Shown here: positions 25,470-36,690 of the stretch, piece after piece
Numbering within the stretch: the first letter of the stretch is position 1
Layout of the letters: each line of letters opens with the position of its first letter
The notes under the pieces: model-generated
What the model was told of the DNA's origin: nothing
Databases searched by the model: none
The model's input: only the letters and a program-made list of their open reading frames with translations
Source: Sphagnum magellanicum
Lineage: Eukaryota > Streptophyta > Sphagnopsida > Sphagnales > Sphagnaceae
Reading direction: 5' to 3'
DNA length: 64,000 nucleotides
NCBI GenBank assembly: GCA_021904315.1
Contig: CM038919.1
Location: 9,238,001 to 9,302,000 of the forward strand
Translations under genes and position numbers: made by a program

Positions 25470-25795
25470 CGGTTCCTCGCCGGAACTGTGATCTTCTCCA
25501 CTTCTCCGACCCATTCTGGGCATCCCGACCTCCACTAGTCCAGTTCCACACCGCAACTGTCATCTTCTCTACTTCTCCGACCCATTCTGGGCATCCTGTT
25601 CCGAAGTGGAACTGTCGTCTTCTACTCCAATCCATTCTGTGCATTCCGACCTCGACTAGTCCTGGTCCACGCCGGAATTGTCATCTTCTCCAAATCAATG
25701 ACCCATTCTAAGCCGAATAGGTAAGTGGGGAACGGAATGGAGAAGCGGAACTGTCATCTTCTCGGAGGTTGCCGCCACATTCTGTGTGGAATAAG
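25470..25795 (+). repeat. Five-copy degenerate tandem repeat in the divergent promoter region
   Basis: The block g(g)aactgtcatcttctc recurs at about 25,481, 25,553, 25,609, 25,674 and 25,750. The linked block acccattctgggcatcc follows the first two copies almost perfectly (starting near 25,510 and 25,581) and copies three to five in decayed form. Unit length is about 55-75 bp because some copies are shortened. The repeat lies entirely between the two divergent start codons. Confidence 0.8.
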
Positions 25796-25951
25796 CAAGC
25801 GGGCAGCGGAAGGAAGGGCAGACTGTGTACTCAGTCAGGAGCTGGACAAGATGAGCGTCTCTCGACGCTTTTGGAGGTCGACGCCGAACAGGAGGATTTG
25901 GAAGAGGGAAAAAGTGTATTTCGTGACGGTATTCTTGAGGAGTGAGAAGCA

Positions 25952-26606
25952 ATGGGGATCCTTTTGGACGGGCCCAAGTTTCCAGTGATCGAAAGAGCCC
26001 CATCTGCAGCTACCACCATCTCTAATTTCAATTTCACTGACTGGCTGCGTGTCACTGCCGTTACCTCCGCCTCTATTCCAGTCGGCTACCTCGCAGGTGC
26101 GATAAGGAATTGTCTCTCCCTCTTCCCCTTGAGTGTGCTCCATGCTCTTTTTTTCTGTACTTCCAGTTGTCTGGAAATCTTCGCTTCAACGTTGTAGGAC
26201 CATTCTCCAGGGCCCTCCTAAACTTGAGAAATATGTGTCCCATTGAGGTAATGGAAACCGAGATTTGAAGCTCTTGGCCTGGATCTTGGCGCTAAGCCGC
26301 TTGTATTCATAAGAACAATCCTCAGTTGAAGGGGGGGAGGGGAGGGTCTTTGAGCAGTTTTCTTGGTTTAGGTTTGGTTGTCAGAATGGGTTTTGGATGT
26401 GTTCCTGGATCTGTCAAGAAGAGGGTTTGATCATGGGAGGAGAAATGGTGTTTGCAGGTGGGAGTGTGAATATACGAGGACCTTCAATGTACACTGCAGG
26501 GCTTATAGGTTTAATGGGGGGCTTCATGTACGCCTACCAATGCTCAGCAGGCCGCCTCATGGGCATGTTCCCGAATGATGACGAAGTTGCAAGATACAAG
26601 CGGTGA
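25952..26606 (+). CDS. Mitochondrial complex I 20.9 kDa-type accessory subunit (At4g16450-like), complete, 2 exons
   Basis: A small membrane-associated accessory subunit of NADH:ubiquinone oxidoreductase in the mitochondrial inner membrane. Exons 25952-26096 and 26458-26606, phase-1 GT-AG intron, total 294 nt (97 aa). The N-terminal part contains PKFPVIERAP and FTDWLRVTAVTSASIPVGYL. After the junction the protein has IRGPSMYTAGLIGLMGGFMY, AYQCSAGRLMGMFPNDDEVA and ends RYKR. The GPSM.TAGLIGLMGGFMYAYQ.SAGRLMG.FPND.EVA block is the hallmark of the plant and fungal NUXM-type family. Two hydrophobic stretches are visible (about residues 35-48 and 58-75). The length is close to the plant homologue of about 106 aa. 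The start was chosen as the first ATG giving the conserved N-terminus. Confidence 0.88.
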
Positions 26607-29600
26607 CTTCAATCTTCAAGCCATGAGTGCAATCTTCTATCCACTCTAAAGATTTTCCTACAGCTTTTGTGGCATATTGATGATTGGTGATGCAAGAAAC
26701 TTCTTTCAGTGGGAATTGTGGCATCAGGATTTGCATTATCTCACAAGTGATTGCACATTTGAAATAGTTCTTCCTGCTACCAGCATCAATGTTTGTATCC
26801 TGATAGAAATGGATGCATTGCCTGCTGGAGGGCTGGTTGTGAAACTAGTCACACCATTCTATACCTTCTTGATTTTGAATTCCAACGCATGTCACTTCCT
26901 CCCTATCTTTATCTCTCTTTCTATGTGTGTTTATGTGTGTGTGTGTGTGTGTCTCTCTCTCTGTCACATAGAAGCAGGTATCTGGAGGGGAATTTTTTTT
27001 CTGGTTGATACATACGTAGACTGGAATCTTACTCTGGACGCAGGCTCTCAAGAAGGTTATGTTTGAAGCAAGCTAGTTTGAATCTGGTATCAATTATTGA
27101 ATTTGCATAACTGGAAAGATTTCTAGGTGCATGACATGACTTTTGTTTCATTTGGCCAATGCAGTGCTTGGATCCTAATGTATTCAAATAGGGAGGGAGT
27201 GGGGCACAGAGAGAAGCTGTTGTCCTGACAAGAGCAGTTTTGACTAGGTACTGCTGAGTTTGTGGGTAGTGGATGAGCAGATGCCATTTGACTGATGATG
27301 ATACAGCTGGCACGCAATCCAAGATGCTGTATTACCAACAAAGTGTTGAGGCAGCAGTGCAGGTAAGTTGCAGTATCATTGAATAGTAATGTCCTTGACC
27401 TTTACAGGCAGAAACAAAGTGATCAAGAGACCTCATGCATCTCTGTTTATTACCTAGTGTACAACCATACTATCTAGCACCAACTCATTCCAACTCATGA
27501 CAAAGATTGATCAGTTGGAGAATCATTTTGCACATTGTGCAAAAGTTAACCAAGATCTAGAACAAGATGCTGACAAGCATCCTCCTCCAAACATGTTTTG
27601 CAGAACGTTGCAAAACCATCCAGAAAATAATGGTGCTTTTAACTGCTGGATGATGAGTAGAATATGCACCGGGACACCAAATTACAACCCTTGTGAGTCA
27701 CCCATAGAAAAAACATGGGAAGCTTCTCCAGCAAAGCTCCAAAAACCATAGAGATCTGTGCCTTCCTCTGTGGAATGCACAAAAAGTGCATTGTTTGAAC
27801 CACGTGCTATTGAGCAGGATGTCATCAAATCTGAACAAAATCAACATCTGGCTCAATGAGATTCAAAGGATGCAACAAATCTACCTTTTTTGCTATGATG
27901 TCAAGGAGCTTGCAGCATGAGGAGCATCTGATTGTGCTTTAATTTTCTCACAGGCCAATTCTAAAAGAAATTCCTGTTCACAACAAGATAATGAAAATCA
28001 AGGCTGAAAAGAGCATCCCAGACTAAGTTGGACAACAGCAGCTAAAAGTACATGCAAGCAAGGAGTGTGAGAAAAATGACTGCATTTTCATTTGGTAGAA
28101 GGCTCAGTAGAAATGAACATTGTACAAGTCAAGAAAATCTGAGATGCACAGAGCAAGAACATGGCAAGGACCATCAAGAATTCATGGTATGAGGACTGCT
28201 GTAGTGAGGTCCTGCTCACATGAACTACAAAGCCCTTGCATGAGTGATAAGCAGAGCATTACTACTTCATCATCATGTCTGTGATCTAAAAGAAAGATCA
28301 ATGAGAATGTGATCAAGGCTGGTCTTGTGTGCTTTAGCTGCTGGATGCTGAGCAAAATATGACCTTCAAATTGGTGTACAGCAGTGCCCACTCTGAGCAG
28401 TTTGTGCATTTCAATCATGCTATCCCCTACATGTGAACTTTTATGCCATTGCACAGTTCCCCACTTTCATTTTGAGGTGCAAGACATTGAATGCAACATA
28501 CATCAACTTAACAATTCACACTTTTGATCAGAAGTAAACAAAAACATGCAAAATGCTTGTCCATAGTCTGCAGCTTGTAAAAGAGTGCACTGTTGTGCAA
28601 TACTGTACGTCTGACCTAATGTATCTATGTCCATGCCACCCACTACTGAATCTTGGATCAGCCAGTTCTAGCAACTCCTTGAATTGTAATCCAAAGAAAC
28701 ATATTCTAGCCAGCAACAAGATCCATTTCCCTCAACTCCATGTTGCAATTGACAAGAGGATTCAAAAGCGAAAGCACCTTGGCACTTTCCATTGTTGAAG
28801 TGGTGAAGAGCATCATAAAAGCATTGCAACTGGTATGTGCTACCAATTTTGTAATGGAGACAGTGGAGTCCAGCATGCACTGCAGAAACTTGGTGTATGT
28901 ACTGGGGAAGAGTCAGACAACATCATATCAAGTATGAGAACAATGGGCTTGAAAAAATCACCATCAGGACCAACTACAAGGAGCACTTCTTCCCAGTACA
29001 GCAGCGAACTATCAACCCAACATCATAGTGACTGCCCAGGCAGCAGTACTGACTGGAAATGAGTTTGGTCCACACAGACAGCAGGTCACAAAGCTCTTCA
29101 GAACAAGAGTCATTTGAAAACCTAAACCTCAAACCATACTCAACACATATGCATGAAAGAAGACTTCAATTCCAAGTGTCAGACTTCTGTAGACAACTTG
29201 GACAGTATCTTGGAGAACTCAATGTGGAGAACCAGCAAATAACTGTTGTACAAAAACCAAGTCAGAAAGTTTGCATCATTTGGAGACAAAGCCATCGTCT
29301 GTAAGGAAACTTTTGAAACCACTTGCTCTTGAACTGAATCTGCATCTACAAAAAGGACTGTGGATCCCATGAATATGAGTTAACCTCCAAACTGCCAGAC
29401 ATGGTATGAGGCTCGATGGCTGCAATGCAGTGTGGCAGTTCTTCAAGATGAGGGTCAGGAAGGTTGATTGCTTGTGGAGGGTTCTCCAGATCAGGGATAC
29501 TGAACAACCAGTTTTGCTCTATTATAACAAAAAGTCCAGTTGCCCATATCACCAAATCTGTAATCCCCTGATCCCAGCATTCTTGCACACTGGACTGTTA

Positions 29601-30875
29601 AATTGTCAAAAGATCACAGCCATAATTGTGTTGGAACACCATTCCATCAGCATAACTTGCATTCACTTATGATCAAAAACACAAATTCAGCTGACCAGCC
29701 ATGCATTGTTACTGCTCATGTGGGCACAAGCTATTGAAGCAAGCAAGAACGCTCAAACTGCATTCCATCAACAACCCAATAATTCCAACATTAATCCTGT
29801 TCAATTGTTTTCTCTGACCTATGATCCACCATTGTGAAATGACCTGACAAAATCTCATGCCAAAGTTTATCTGCACACACAAGAGAAACTGGTGAACAAC
29901 TTAACAACCTCATGGGAGACTTTCTTTACATCATGTCATGGACGGTGCTAAACTACAAGGCGAGACCTTGCAATTTTAGTACAACTATAGTACCTTCACA
30001 AGTGTGCAAGTCCATTACAGCACCTCCCAAAACACTGGACATCCCTCCACACATGATGGACAAATTTGAGTCAGGTGTAAAACCCAACCCAGGCAAGGCA
30101 ATGCTTTTCCAGGAATTCAGCACTAAGATCCAGAATTTTGAAGTCATCTTCACTTCGTACAAAATCCAAAATCCAAACTTAACTCTCCCATCAAGGGACA
30201 GAGTGCATTCTAAAAGGATTCACTAAGGTAATGACACTGCCATCTTTTTTCTGAAGAAAATGGGAGTTCAACAGGTCATTCAGAACTAGAGAGACTCCAT
30301 GACACTCATGTAGTTGAGGGTAGTCAATGACACTCAATATAGTTGGCTGCTTGTTCCTCGTCCCAAATCCTCTGCAGTATATTGATTGGTCACTCTCCAT
30401 AGCTAACATCATTAGACATTTTCAAAACCAGAGGAACGTCCCAAAAAGTACCACACCACTAGCACAACAACCTACATGTGCTCACTTGGATCTACACTAG
30501 GTTCAGTCGTGTTCTCAAATTCAGCTGCCACACTCTCTTCTAAGAAGAGTGTCTCCTGACCTCAAAGATCACCTAAAGAATTATCACCCATTTGTTTGAA
30601 GAGAGAAATTTGTTGACAACATTTCATACACATTTTGCACTTGCTACTGCAAGCAATATGCCCCCCAAATGTCTGGGTTTCATGATTCAGACAGGCCAGC
30701 TTCTCCACAGGTGCCAACATTTTCACATGCTTCTATGGGATTGCCTCCAACCTCCAAAACATTCTTTAGAGATAGGCTTATAGCAGAACTTCTACATTTC
30801 ATCCACCTTCGAAAACCAATTCCATTGCCTTCTGCTCATCCTGTGAAGCTTCATCTTTTGCCTGCTCCCATCGTT
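26607..30875. other. Intergenic region without a supportable gene
   Basis: About 4.3 kb with moderate base composition but only short, uncharacterised open frames. A (GT)n then (CT)n microsatellite lies at about 26,928-26,961. A fragment like actgctggatgatgagtaga at about 27,643 recurs as gctgctggatgctgagcaaa at about 28,340. The region may contain eroded mobile DNA, but no reverse transcriptase, integrase or transposase motif was recognised on either strand. Confidence 0.4.
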
Positions 30876-30878
30876 TGT

Positions 30879-33117
30879 TCAACATATCCCCTGGTTTTTC
30901 AGATCTGCCACATCACACTGATCTTTCAGAACTGTCTCCTGACCACTGGCAGGCACATCCTGGGCTTTGGCAGCCTCTTGAATAAGTAAGGCCACTGCCT
31001 GGACTGCTGCTGCCACCTCTGTCTCTGCAATCTTGACCTTGAAAGAAACCAAATCCCAAGCTTCTGAGGCTGCTGCCACAGCTTGCCACCAAGGTTCGAA
31101 ACCAGCTGGGTTTGCTGCCTGCCAATCTTCAAAGCTCATCTGGCCATACTCACAGGCTGCTGAGTTCTTTAATCCAAAAGCTACTTTTGCCACTTCCCAA
31201 GCTTTTGAGGCTGCTGGGCTATCTGGCACCCAAGATTCCAAGGCAGGGTTCCTGGGTACAGCAGCTATGGTGTTGTGGGTTTTCGAGGCTATAGCCACCT
31301 CCAAGCATTCAACTTCTGCCAGGGCTATCTCATGAAAAGGTGGTGAATCATGTGTCAGGTCAACTCTACTGTTAAGCCTGTGATGTCCTCTGTGAACATT
31401 TTGCTAACCTGCCTTCACAATCCAGGCTGGAACCTTCTCTTGGGCCTTGTCATGGATAGAAAGAAGTTTTTTGACTTTAGCAGGTGCGGTCTCCACTCCC
31501 TGCATCTCAAGCAACCCTGTAGAGGAGGATCCTACACTTTGATTTTCAACTTCCACAACAGATTCCATATCCCCATCAAAAGTTTGATCCACAACGGACT
31601 CTTCAGTTTCAGTACTTCCTGAGCTTTCCAAGCACAGCATGTGTCTGCAAGTTTTTTGTGAAAACAATTCCGTAAGCCTATAGAGAGGAGGATCTGGACC
31701 TGATGGGTGTGATTCACATTCTACCCTCAAGGTTTCTTTAATCTTGGTCCATCCAGGCTGTTGCTGTGGATCTGCTTGCCAACAACTATGCAACAATTCA
31801 TGCATCTTAGAGTTCATGTGAGTAGGAAGCTCTGGTCTTTGCCCTGAAAGAACCATGTCATCGCTTAGGAGGGATTGGCCATGAAAAGTAATATTTCCAG
31901 TTACTAGCTCATAAAATAACATCCTAAAAGTATACACATCTCCTGCAGGTGTAGGGATAGGTACCACCACACCATCTTTCAATGCATGCAACACTTCTGG
32001 TGGTCTCCAAAACCCTGTACCAATCACACCATCCAAGGACTCATAGTCCCCAATCTTGATATAGAAATATATTAACACCAAAACTTGCTCCAATCCATTA
32101 GCAAATGAGTCCAACATCAGAGGTGTGACAAAGATGTTTGAAGCTTTTAAGTCTTCGTGTATCGGTCCACACCTGTGCAAGTCCTCCATCCCTTGTGCAA
32201 TCTCCATCATCATCTTGATGGTGGCAGTATAGTGAAATGGCATTTGCCCATCCTTCACATAGTGCATACCAGTATCAAGTAGATCTCGCAAGTCACCACC
32301 CGTACGTTCCATGAGCACCCATGGCTTGCCAGCATAATCGACTCCAACACCCATTACTCTGCAAATTGCAGAAGACCTCTTCTTCACAACTCTCATCACC
32401 TTCTCTATTCACCTTTGTAACTGCAACAAATGTAAGTGCCTCTTGAATACCTTGACAACCGCAGGCATATTAAACTTCCTGCAACTGGCGAAGTAAATAT
32501 GTGCCTCACCCCCTTCTGCAATCTCCTCACCTAAATGAACCTCCAATGGATCTAATCTTTGCACTTCCAGAAAACTCTCCACCACATCCTCTTGCAAATC
32601 CTTTGCCAAAAGCTCATACCGAAGAAATTCACATGCAGATCCATACTACACTTTAGATTGGCTTGAATTAGCCACTTCAATGCTCAACTCTTGGTTAACA
32701 TTTAGACTAGTCTCCACCACAAAACTTTGATTTTGTACATCCTTAGTCCGAAGCACAGTTGAAAACTTCTTCTGTGCAGATCCATAGCATGTAAAGTTGT
32801 CTTGGAGTAGCCACTTCACTATGCAACTCCTGTTTAAGGTTTAGACTAGTCTCCACCACAGAACTTTGATTTTGTACATGTTTAGTCAGAACCACAGTAA
32901 AAAACTTCTTAGGTGCAAGTCCATAATCTGAATGTGGTCTTGTAGTGGTTACCTCACTCTGCAACTGCTGGTTAACATGCCTCCAACTTTTCAAAACTTT
33001 CTCTAGAAACAGTCTTTTGTCAGTTGCTTTCTCAACGATTTCAGCCATTGTCCGAAACTGCGGACCATCTCTTTGGTGTGAAGATTCTCTTTCAGCTGCC
33101 TCCCAATTATCATTCAT
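30879..33117 (-). pseudogene. Degenerate TKL-like kinase (copy B), paralogue of the 58.2-60.2 kb kinase
   Basis: On the minus strand this runs from an N-terminal region through a kinase domain (32.6-31.7 kb) into a Trp/Ala-rich tail. Recognisable kinase blocks are GEEIAEGGEAHIYFA, ICRVMGVGVD, MERTGGDLRDLL, DGQMPFHY, FYIKIGDYESLDGVIGTGFW and HSCWQADPQQQPGWT. Damage: an in-frame TGA between QLQR and IEKVMR (about 32,407-32,409), where the intact paralogue has Arg (CGA); a TAG at about 31,404-31,406, after which homology continues in the same frame (HEIALAEVECLEVAIAS); a TAG within the SKV/YGSA block near 32,643; and a one-base frameshift near 32,783. The catalytic-loop HRDLK is HEDLK here and the DVYSFG glycine is Arg. 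It cannot encode an active kinase as it stands. Confidence 0.85.
32630..32965 (-). repeat. Three tandem copies of a 141-bp (47-codon) N-terminal kinase module
   Basis: The block gcagatccata (coding YGSA on the minus strand) occurs at about 32,634, 32,776 and 32,917, spaced about 141 bp. Each is followed by the same succession: cacagt.gaaaacttctt, tgattttgtacat, agactagtctccaccac and ccacttca.t. In protein terms the unit is YGSA-KKF---L-T--VQNQS-VVETSLN---EL--EVA. The intact paralogue has one such module (residues 45-75). The expansion lies inside the pseudogene. Confidence 0.8.
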
Positions 33118-33199
33118 AATCTTCTCTCAAAAACTTAAAATCCACCCCATGAAGGTTAGCCGGCTCTGGACTAAACACAGGTACTCTCTGGGCCTCACT

Positions 33200-34024
33200 C
33201 TAAGCTGCCACTATATTCTGATGTGCCATCTTGGCCTGGTGCAATGCTTTTTTGGCCATTTGCCAAGCTTCTGAGGCTGCCTTTCGAGTTGAGGCTGCCT
33301 CCCGAGCTTCCTTCCAAGCTTTCTGCCAAGCTTCACAGGCTTCTGGGCTTTCCTTATGCCAAGCATATAAGGCAACCCGGGCCACATTGCTCCAGTATTC
33401 ATTCCACAAGAGTGCTAAAGATTGTTTGGTCCCTTCCAAAGCTTTTGAGGCTGCTGGGCTTTCTAGCACCCAATAATCCAGGGAAGCATCTTGGGTTACA
33501 GCTGCCTTGAAGGCAACGGTCAACTCCTGGATTCGCAAGACTACAGCCACCTCCAAGGCTGCAATCTGCTTTCGGACTGCAGTTACTGCCTCAGGTATAG
33601 CCTTCTCCAAGGTTGCTTCACCAATTGGAAAGTCACATTCTTGGGCAGCTGCTTCCCAGGTTACAATTACCTTCCAATCTGCAGCCACCTCTTGGGCCTC
33701 CTCCTCAATAGGAAGAGGTCCCTGAAATGTGGCAAGTCCCAACATCCCCTGTCCTTCTGTCATAAGCAATCCTGTAGAGCAGGATCCTTCAGTTGTCAGA
33801 AGAAATCCAAAATGCCATCGACGAGGAGGATCCAGACATGATGGGTGTAATTGAAGCTCTACCTTCAAGGTTTCTATAGTCTTGGTCCATCCAGGCCGCT
33901 TCTGTGGTTCCATTTCCCAACAATTGTGCAACAATTTGCGCATCCTTCTGACTGCTGCATTCGATTCTCTTCTCAAATATTGTTTGACTATCTGGTTGAA
34001 GCCCCATGCCTGAAGGTGTAGGCT
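33200..34024 (-). pseudogene. Truncated kinase copy A: C-lobe end plus Trp/Ala-rich tail
   Basis: Read on the minus strand it begins near PTPSG (equivalent to the activation-segment side of copy B, PTPAGDVY) and then jumps, with loss of most of the C-lobe, to MRKLLHNCWEMEPQKRPGWT, the end of the kinase domain. A long open tail of Ala/Trp-rich helical sequence follows, including EACEAWQKAWKEAREAAS and ASEAWQMAKKALHQ, to a stop at about 33,200. The N-lobe and catalytic loop are absent. The tail resembles the C-terminal region of the 58.2-60.2 kb kinase (EFQAWKEAVEEACRQ) but with extra AW repeats. It is separated by only about 80 bp from the start of copy B. Confidence 0.75.
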
Positions 34025-34185
34025 TACAGATCATCTGCAGTTTAAAGAAGCCACATGCTAAGCTTCTGAGCCTCCTGCCATAGCTTGCCACCAAGCTTTG
34101 AAAGCCAGCTGGGTTTGCTGCCTGCTAAGCTTCCAAGCCCATCTGGCCATAATCACAGGCTGCCAAGCTCTTGAACCTGATAGCT
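34025..34185 (-). pseudogene. Tail fragment of a third kinase copy (copy C)
   Basis: The DNA at about 34,105-34,185 (gggtttgctgcctgctaagc, then catctggccataatcacagg, then gctgccaagctcttgaa) matches 31,110-31,175 of copy B (gggtttgctgcctgccaatc, catctggccatactcacagg). This shows a further copy of the C-terminal tail placed just upstream of copy A on the minus strand. No kinase domain belonging to it is visible further upstream. Confidence 0.65.
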
Positions 34186-34189
34186 GCTG

Positions 34190-36060
34190 GACAAAGAAGA
34201 GAATGGCTGTACCAAATGCATAAAAAGGCTATGTGCAGATGGTTGGAATCATTTGAGGAAGCAAATCACAAGAGCCTATATATTAGTATGCTTTTGGAAT
34301 GTTGGAAGGATAATTTCTCTAGAGGAAAGTTGTGAGATTTTTACACCTATGTAGGAGTTGGTGATTTTTAAATCATAGGAACTTAGGAATTAGGGAGGAA
34401 ATTTATCTCAGAGAAGGAGATGTGAAATCTGAGATTAAATGTTGCCAACAATTTCTTACACTCAAGAAGGGCCTGATGCTACTCTTAGAACCAGTTCAGT
34501 ATGTTTTAAGCATTCACCACATGGCCCACTAATGCAGATATGTCATCGACATTGTCCCCTGCAAGCACTGGCCATTGCCAATTCCAATCAAACTTAAAAT
34601 AGATTTTGTGTGTACTGTAAGCCAGTAGTGTGCTTAGTCTGTACACAAAGAGCATTCCTCTTTGGAGTACTCAAGCTACACAAACAATGACAAATCATGC
34701 ATGAAAAGCCAAAGATTGATCACAAAAAAATTAGAATCTAGCTGTCTTCCCAGACTTCTCACAAACATGCTTGCTGAGAAGCAGGAGGTGTTTCCTGCTA
34801 AATAGCTTCTTGACTGTGTGGTGAGTCTTATGTCTCGTCCCTGGACTATTTGCTTGCCATTGCTGCAAGCCAGACCATGTCAGCATTCTTACAAATTTCT
34901 CATGCATAGGGAGGATTGATTTTCCAGCAGGCTTAGATCTGGCACAAAAGAAATTGGGCTTGCCCATAACACATTGTAGAAAGTTCTCAGCAACTCTGTT
35001 TTGAATATCTATCACACAGACCACTTATCCTGTTTAAACATTCTACTCTCTTGGTCTAATAAAGCCTTACTGTAATAAAAGGGCAGCCATAAGAAAGAGT
35101 TGTTTTCATACATGGCTTCTCCAAATATACAACTACCATGCTCCACACTGTTCACAAGGTTTCAAAGTCAACTGCACCTGGCAACTGGACTTCAGTCACA
35201 AACTCCACAAATCAACAGCTTGCAACTAAGAAGCTTGTTTTCTACAGACATACTGAGCTTTTCTGAAGTAATTTACCACAAACTGGGATCCTGCAGAATT
35301 ATTCTTGGTTCATGAAGCAGCTCGAATAGCTTCCAAAAAAGTCGTACCTTGAAAGGTTTATGTGGTCAAATGGCCTCCACCATCTCCTGGTGCTTACTCT
35401 CTGAGTGGATACAAAGCATTGAGATTGTGTAGCACAATGGTACCGTGTCCAATGATATGGTTGGCATTCACAACTTCAATCACCCAATGCCCAAAGCTTG
35501 CTTCCTGTGCATCAATCATTTGACTACTCATCAAGAAAAACTGCAGCACAAACCAACCTGCATTCATGTTCTTGCAAGAGTGTATGAACCTCAGACGACA
35601 ACAACAATATTTCGAGCTTACATACTTCATCAATCGCTAAAATTGTTACAGACATCTAAGACAAGATCCAGTCCTTCAAACATATTTAAGTTGTTGATTC
35701 TTGCATCTCGCACCATGTCCCCAGTTCCCCGCTCTAATCCTTGCAATTGGGTTGGCCACCAGCAGCACTTCAATTGCAACTTTCGCCATTTCTCAAAGAC
35801 CCCTAACTGAACCCGAAGCATCGATGATTGAGTTGTAGTTTGAGCTTGGAGACGAGTCAGAGATGAACTTCACCTGAATTTTTCGAATGAATTTGCATTG
35901 TACCAGAATTATTCGAGCACATCCGAGCGCTCCTTCTGTTTGTAGCCTCAATTTCGGCTGCCTTCAATCCTGTAGAATAAATGTAAATGGAGGCAACAGA
36001 CACTACAACGGTACCATTGCGGAACTGTCGGAAATCTCCGCACGCAAGGCGCATGGAGCG
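34190..36060. other. Intergenic region, no supportable gene
   Basis: Only short open frames without recognisable domains. The last 200 bases (35,860-36,060) become CpG-richer towards the kinase promoter. No repeat or mobile element was recognised. Confidence 0.4.
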
Positions 36061-36690
36061 TGACAGGGCGACATTGTTGTAAACTGAACATCATTGATAG
36101 ATTCTGCGGCTTTCACGAGTCTCCTTCTCTCGCGAGATCAGCGGTTGCTTTTACGCGTCGGATTCACACGCACACGTTTCTCTCACAAGCGCGTCGGTTG
36201 CTGTTGCTACGCGTCTACTTCACCCGTACTCGTTTCCCTCAAACGCATTCTAAAGCTCACAACTTTCTCATATTCCCTCTCAAGCTCTCGGACGTAAGTA
36301 CTCAGTACTTCTTGTTGTTGAAGTATCCTTGTTGCTAACCAATATTCTTCACATGTCCGAACTCTGTACTCGCTGCCATCTTTTGATCTCACAGGGGTTT
36401 GAACTATCAATACTCTTGCACTTTTGCTGAATCAGAACTCGTCACTCTCTTTGGTACCCATTGGTTACGGGCGTTTCACGCGTATCCTGCTTTTTCAAGC
36501 TCTTTTTACTAGGTGGGTTGTGTTATTGCATCACTACTCTCTTGTTACCTGGCATTGTTCCGTTCTTGATTAGCTTTCATGTCCATACTCGCCATCCTTT
36601 TTCATGGTTTCACAGGGTTTTCACTACCGTTGTTGTTCTCTCAGGTGTCCCCACAGCCATTTCTCGTAGCCTTGCTTTGATCTTCCAGTC
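36061..36690 (+). promoter_or_regulatory. CGCG-box-rich promoter and leader of the 36.7-kb kinase, with probable leader intron
   Basis: Five CGCG cores lie at 36,131, 36,154, 36,190, 36,210 and 36,479, several in the ACGCGT form. Such vCGCGb boxes are the known binding sites of CAMTA calmodulin-regulated factors. Two imperfect tandem copies of gcggttgct..acgcgtc..acacgtttctctca lie at about 36,141-36,241. A splice donor (cggac|gtaagtac) follows at about 36,293, and an acceptor (tgatcttccag) ends at 36,688, two bases before the ATG. This suggests a spliced 5' leader. Confidence 0.55.

Larger units (their letters stand above)
25019..25951. promoter_or_regulatory. Shared upstream region between Alba (-) and complex I subunit (+) genes
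   Basis: A 933-bp head-to-head interval. It is less AT-rich than distal intergenic DNA and carries the CT tract and the five-copy repeat described separately. The spacing suggests a bidirectional promoter region, although each gene could have its own promoter within it. Confidence 0.5.

Noticed and set aside
26160-26260. Extra exon in the complex I subunit gene (frame LSGNLRFNVVG)
   Set aside because: Direct joining of 26,096 to 26,458 keeps phase and gives the conserved sequence; the extra piece is not part of the family.
26607-30875. Several 60-100 codon frames as genes
   Set aside because: No domain, no splice-supported extension, no similarity recognised; treated as chance or eroded sequence.
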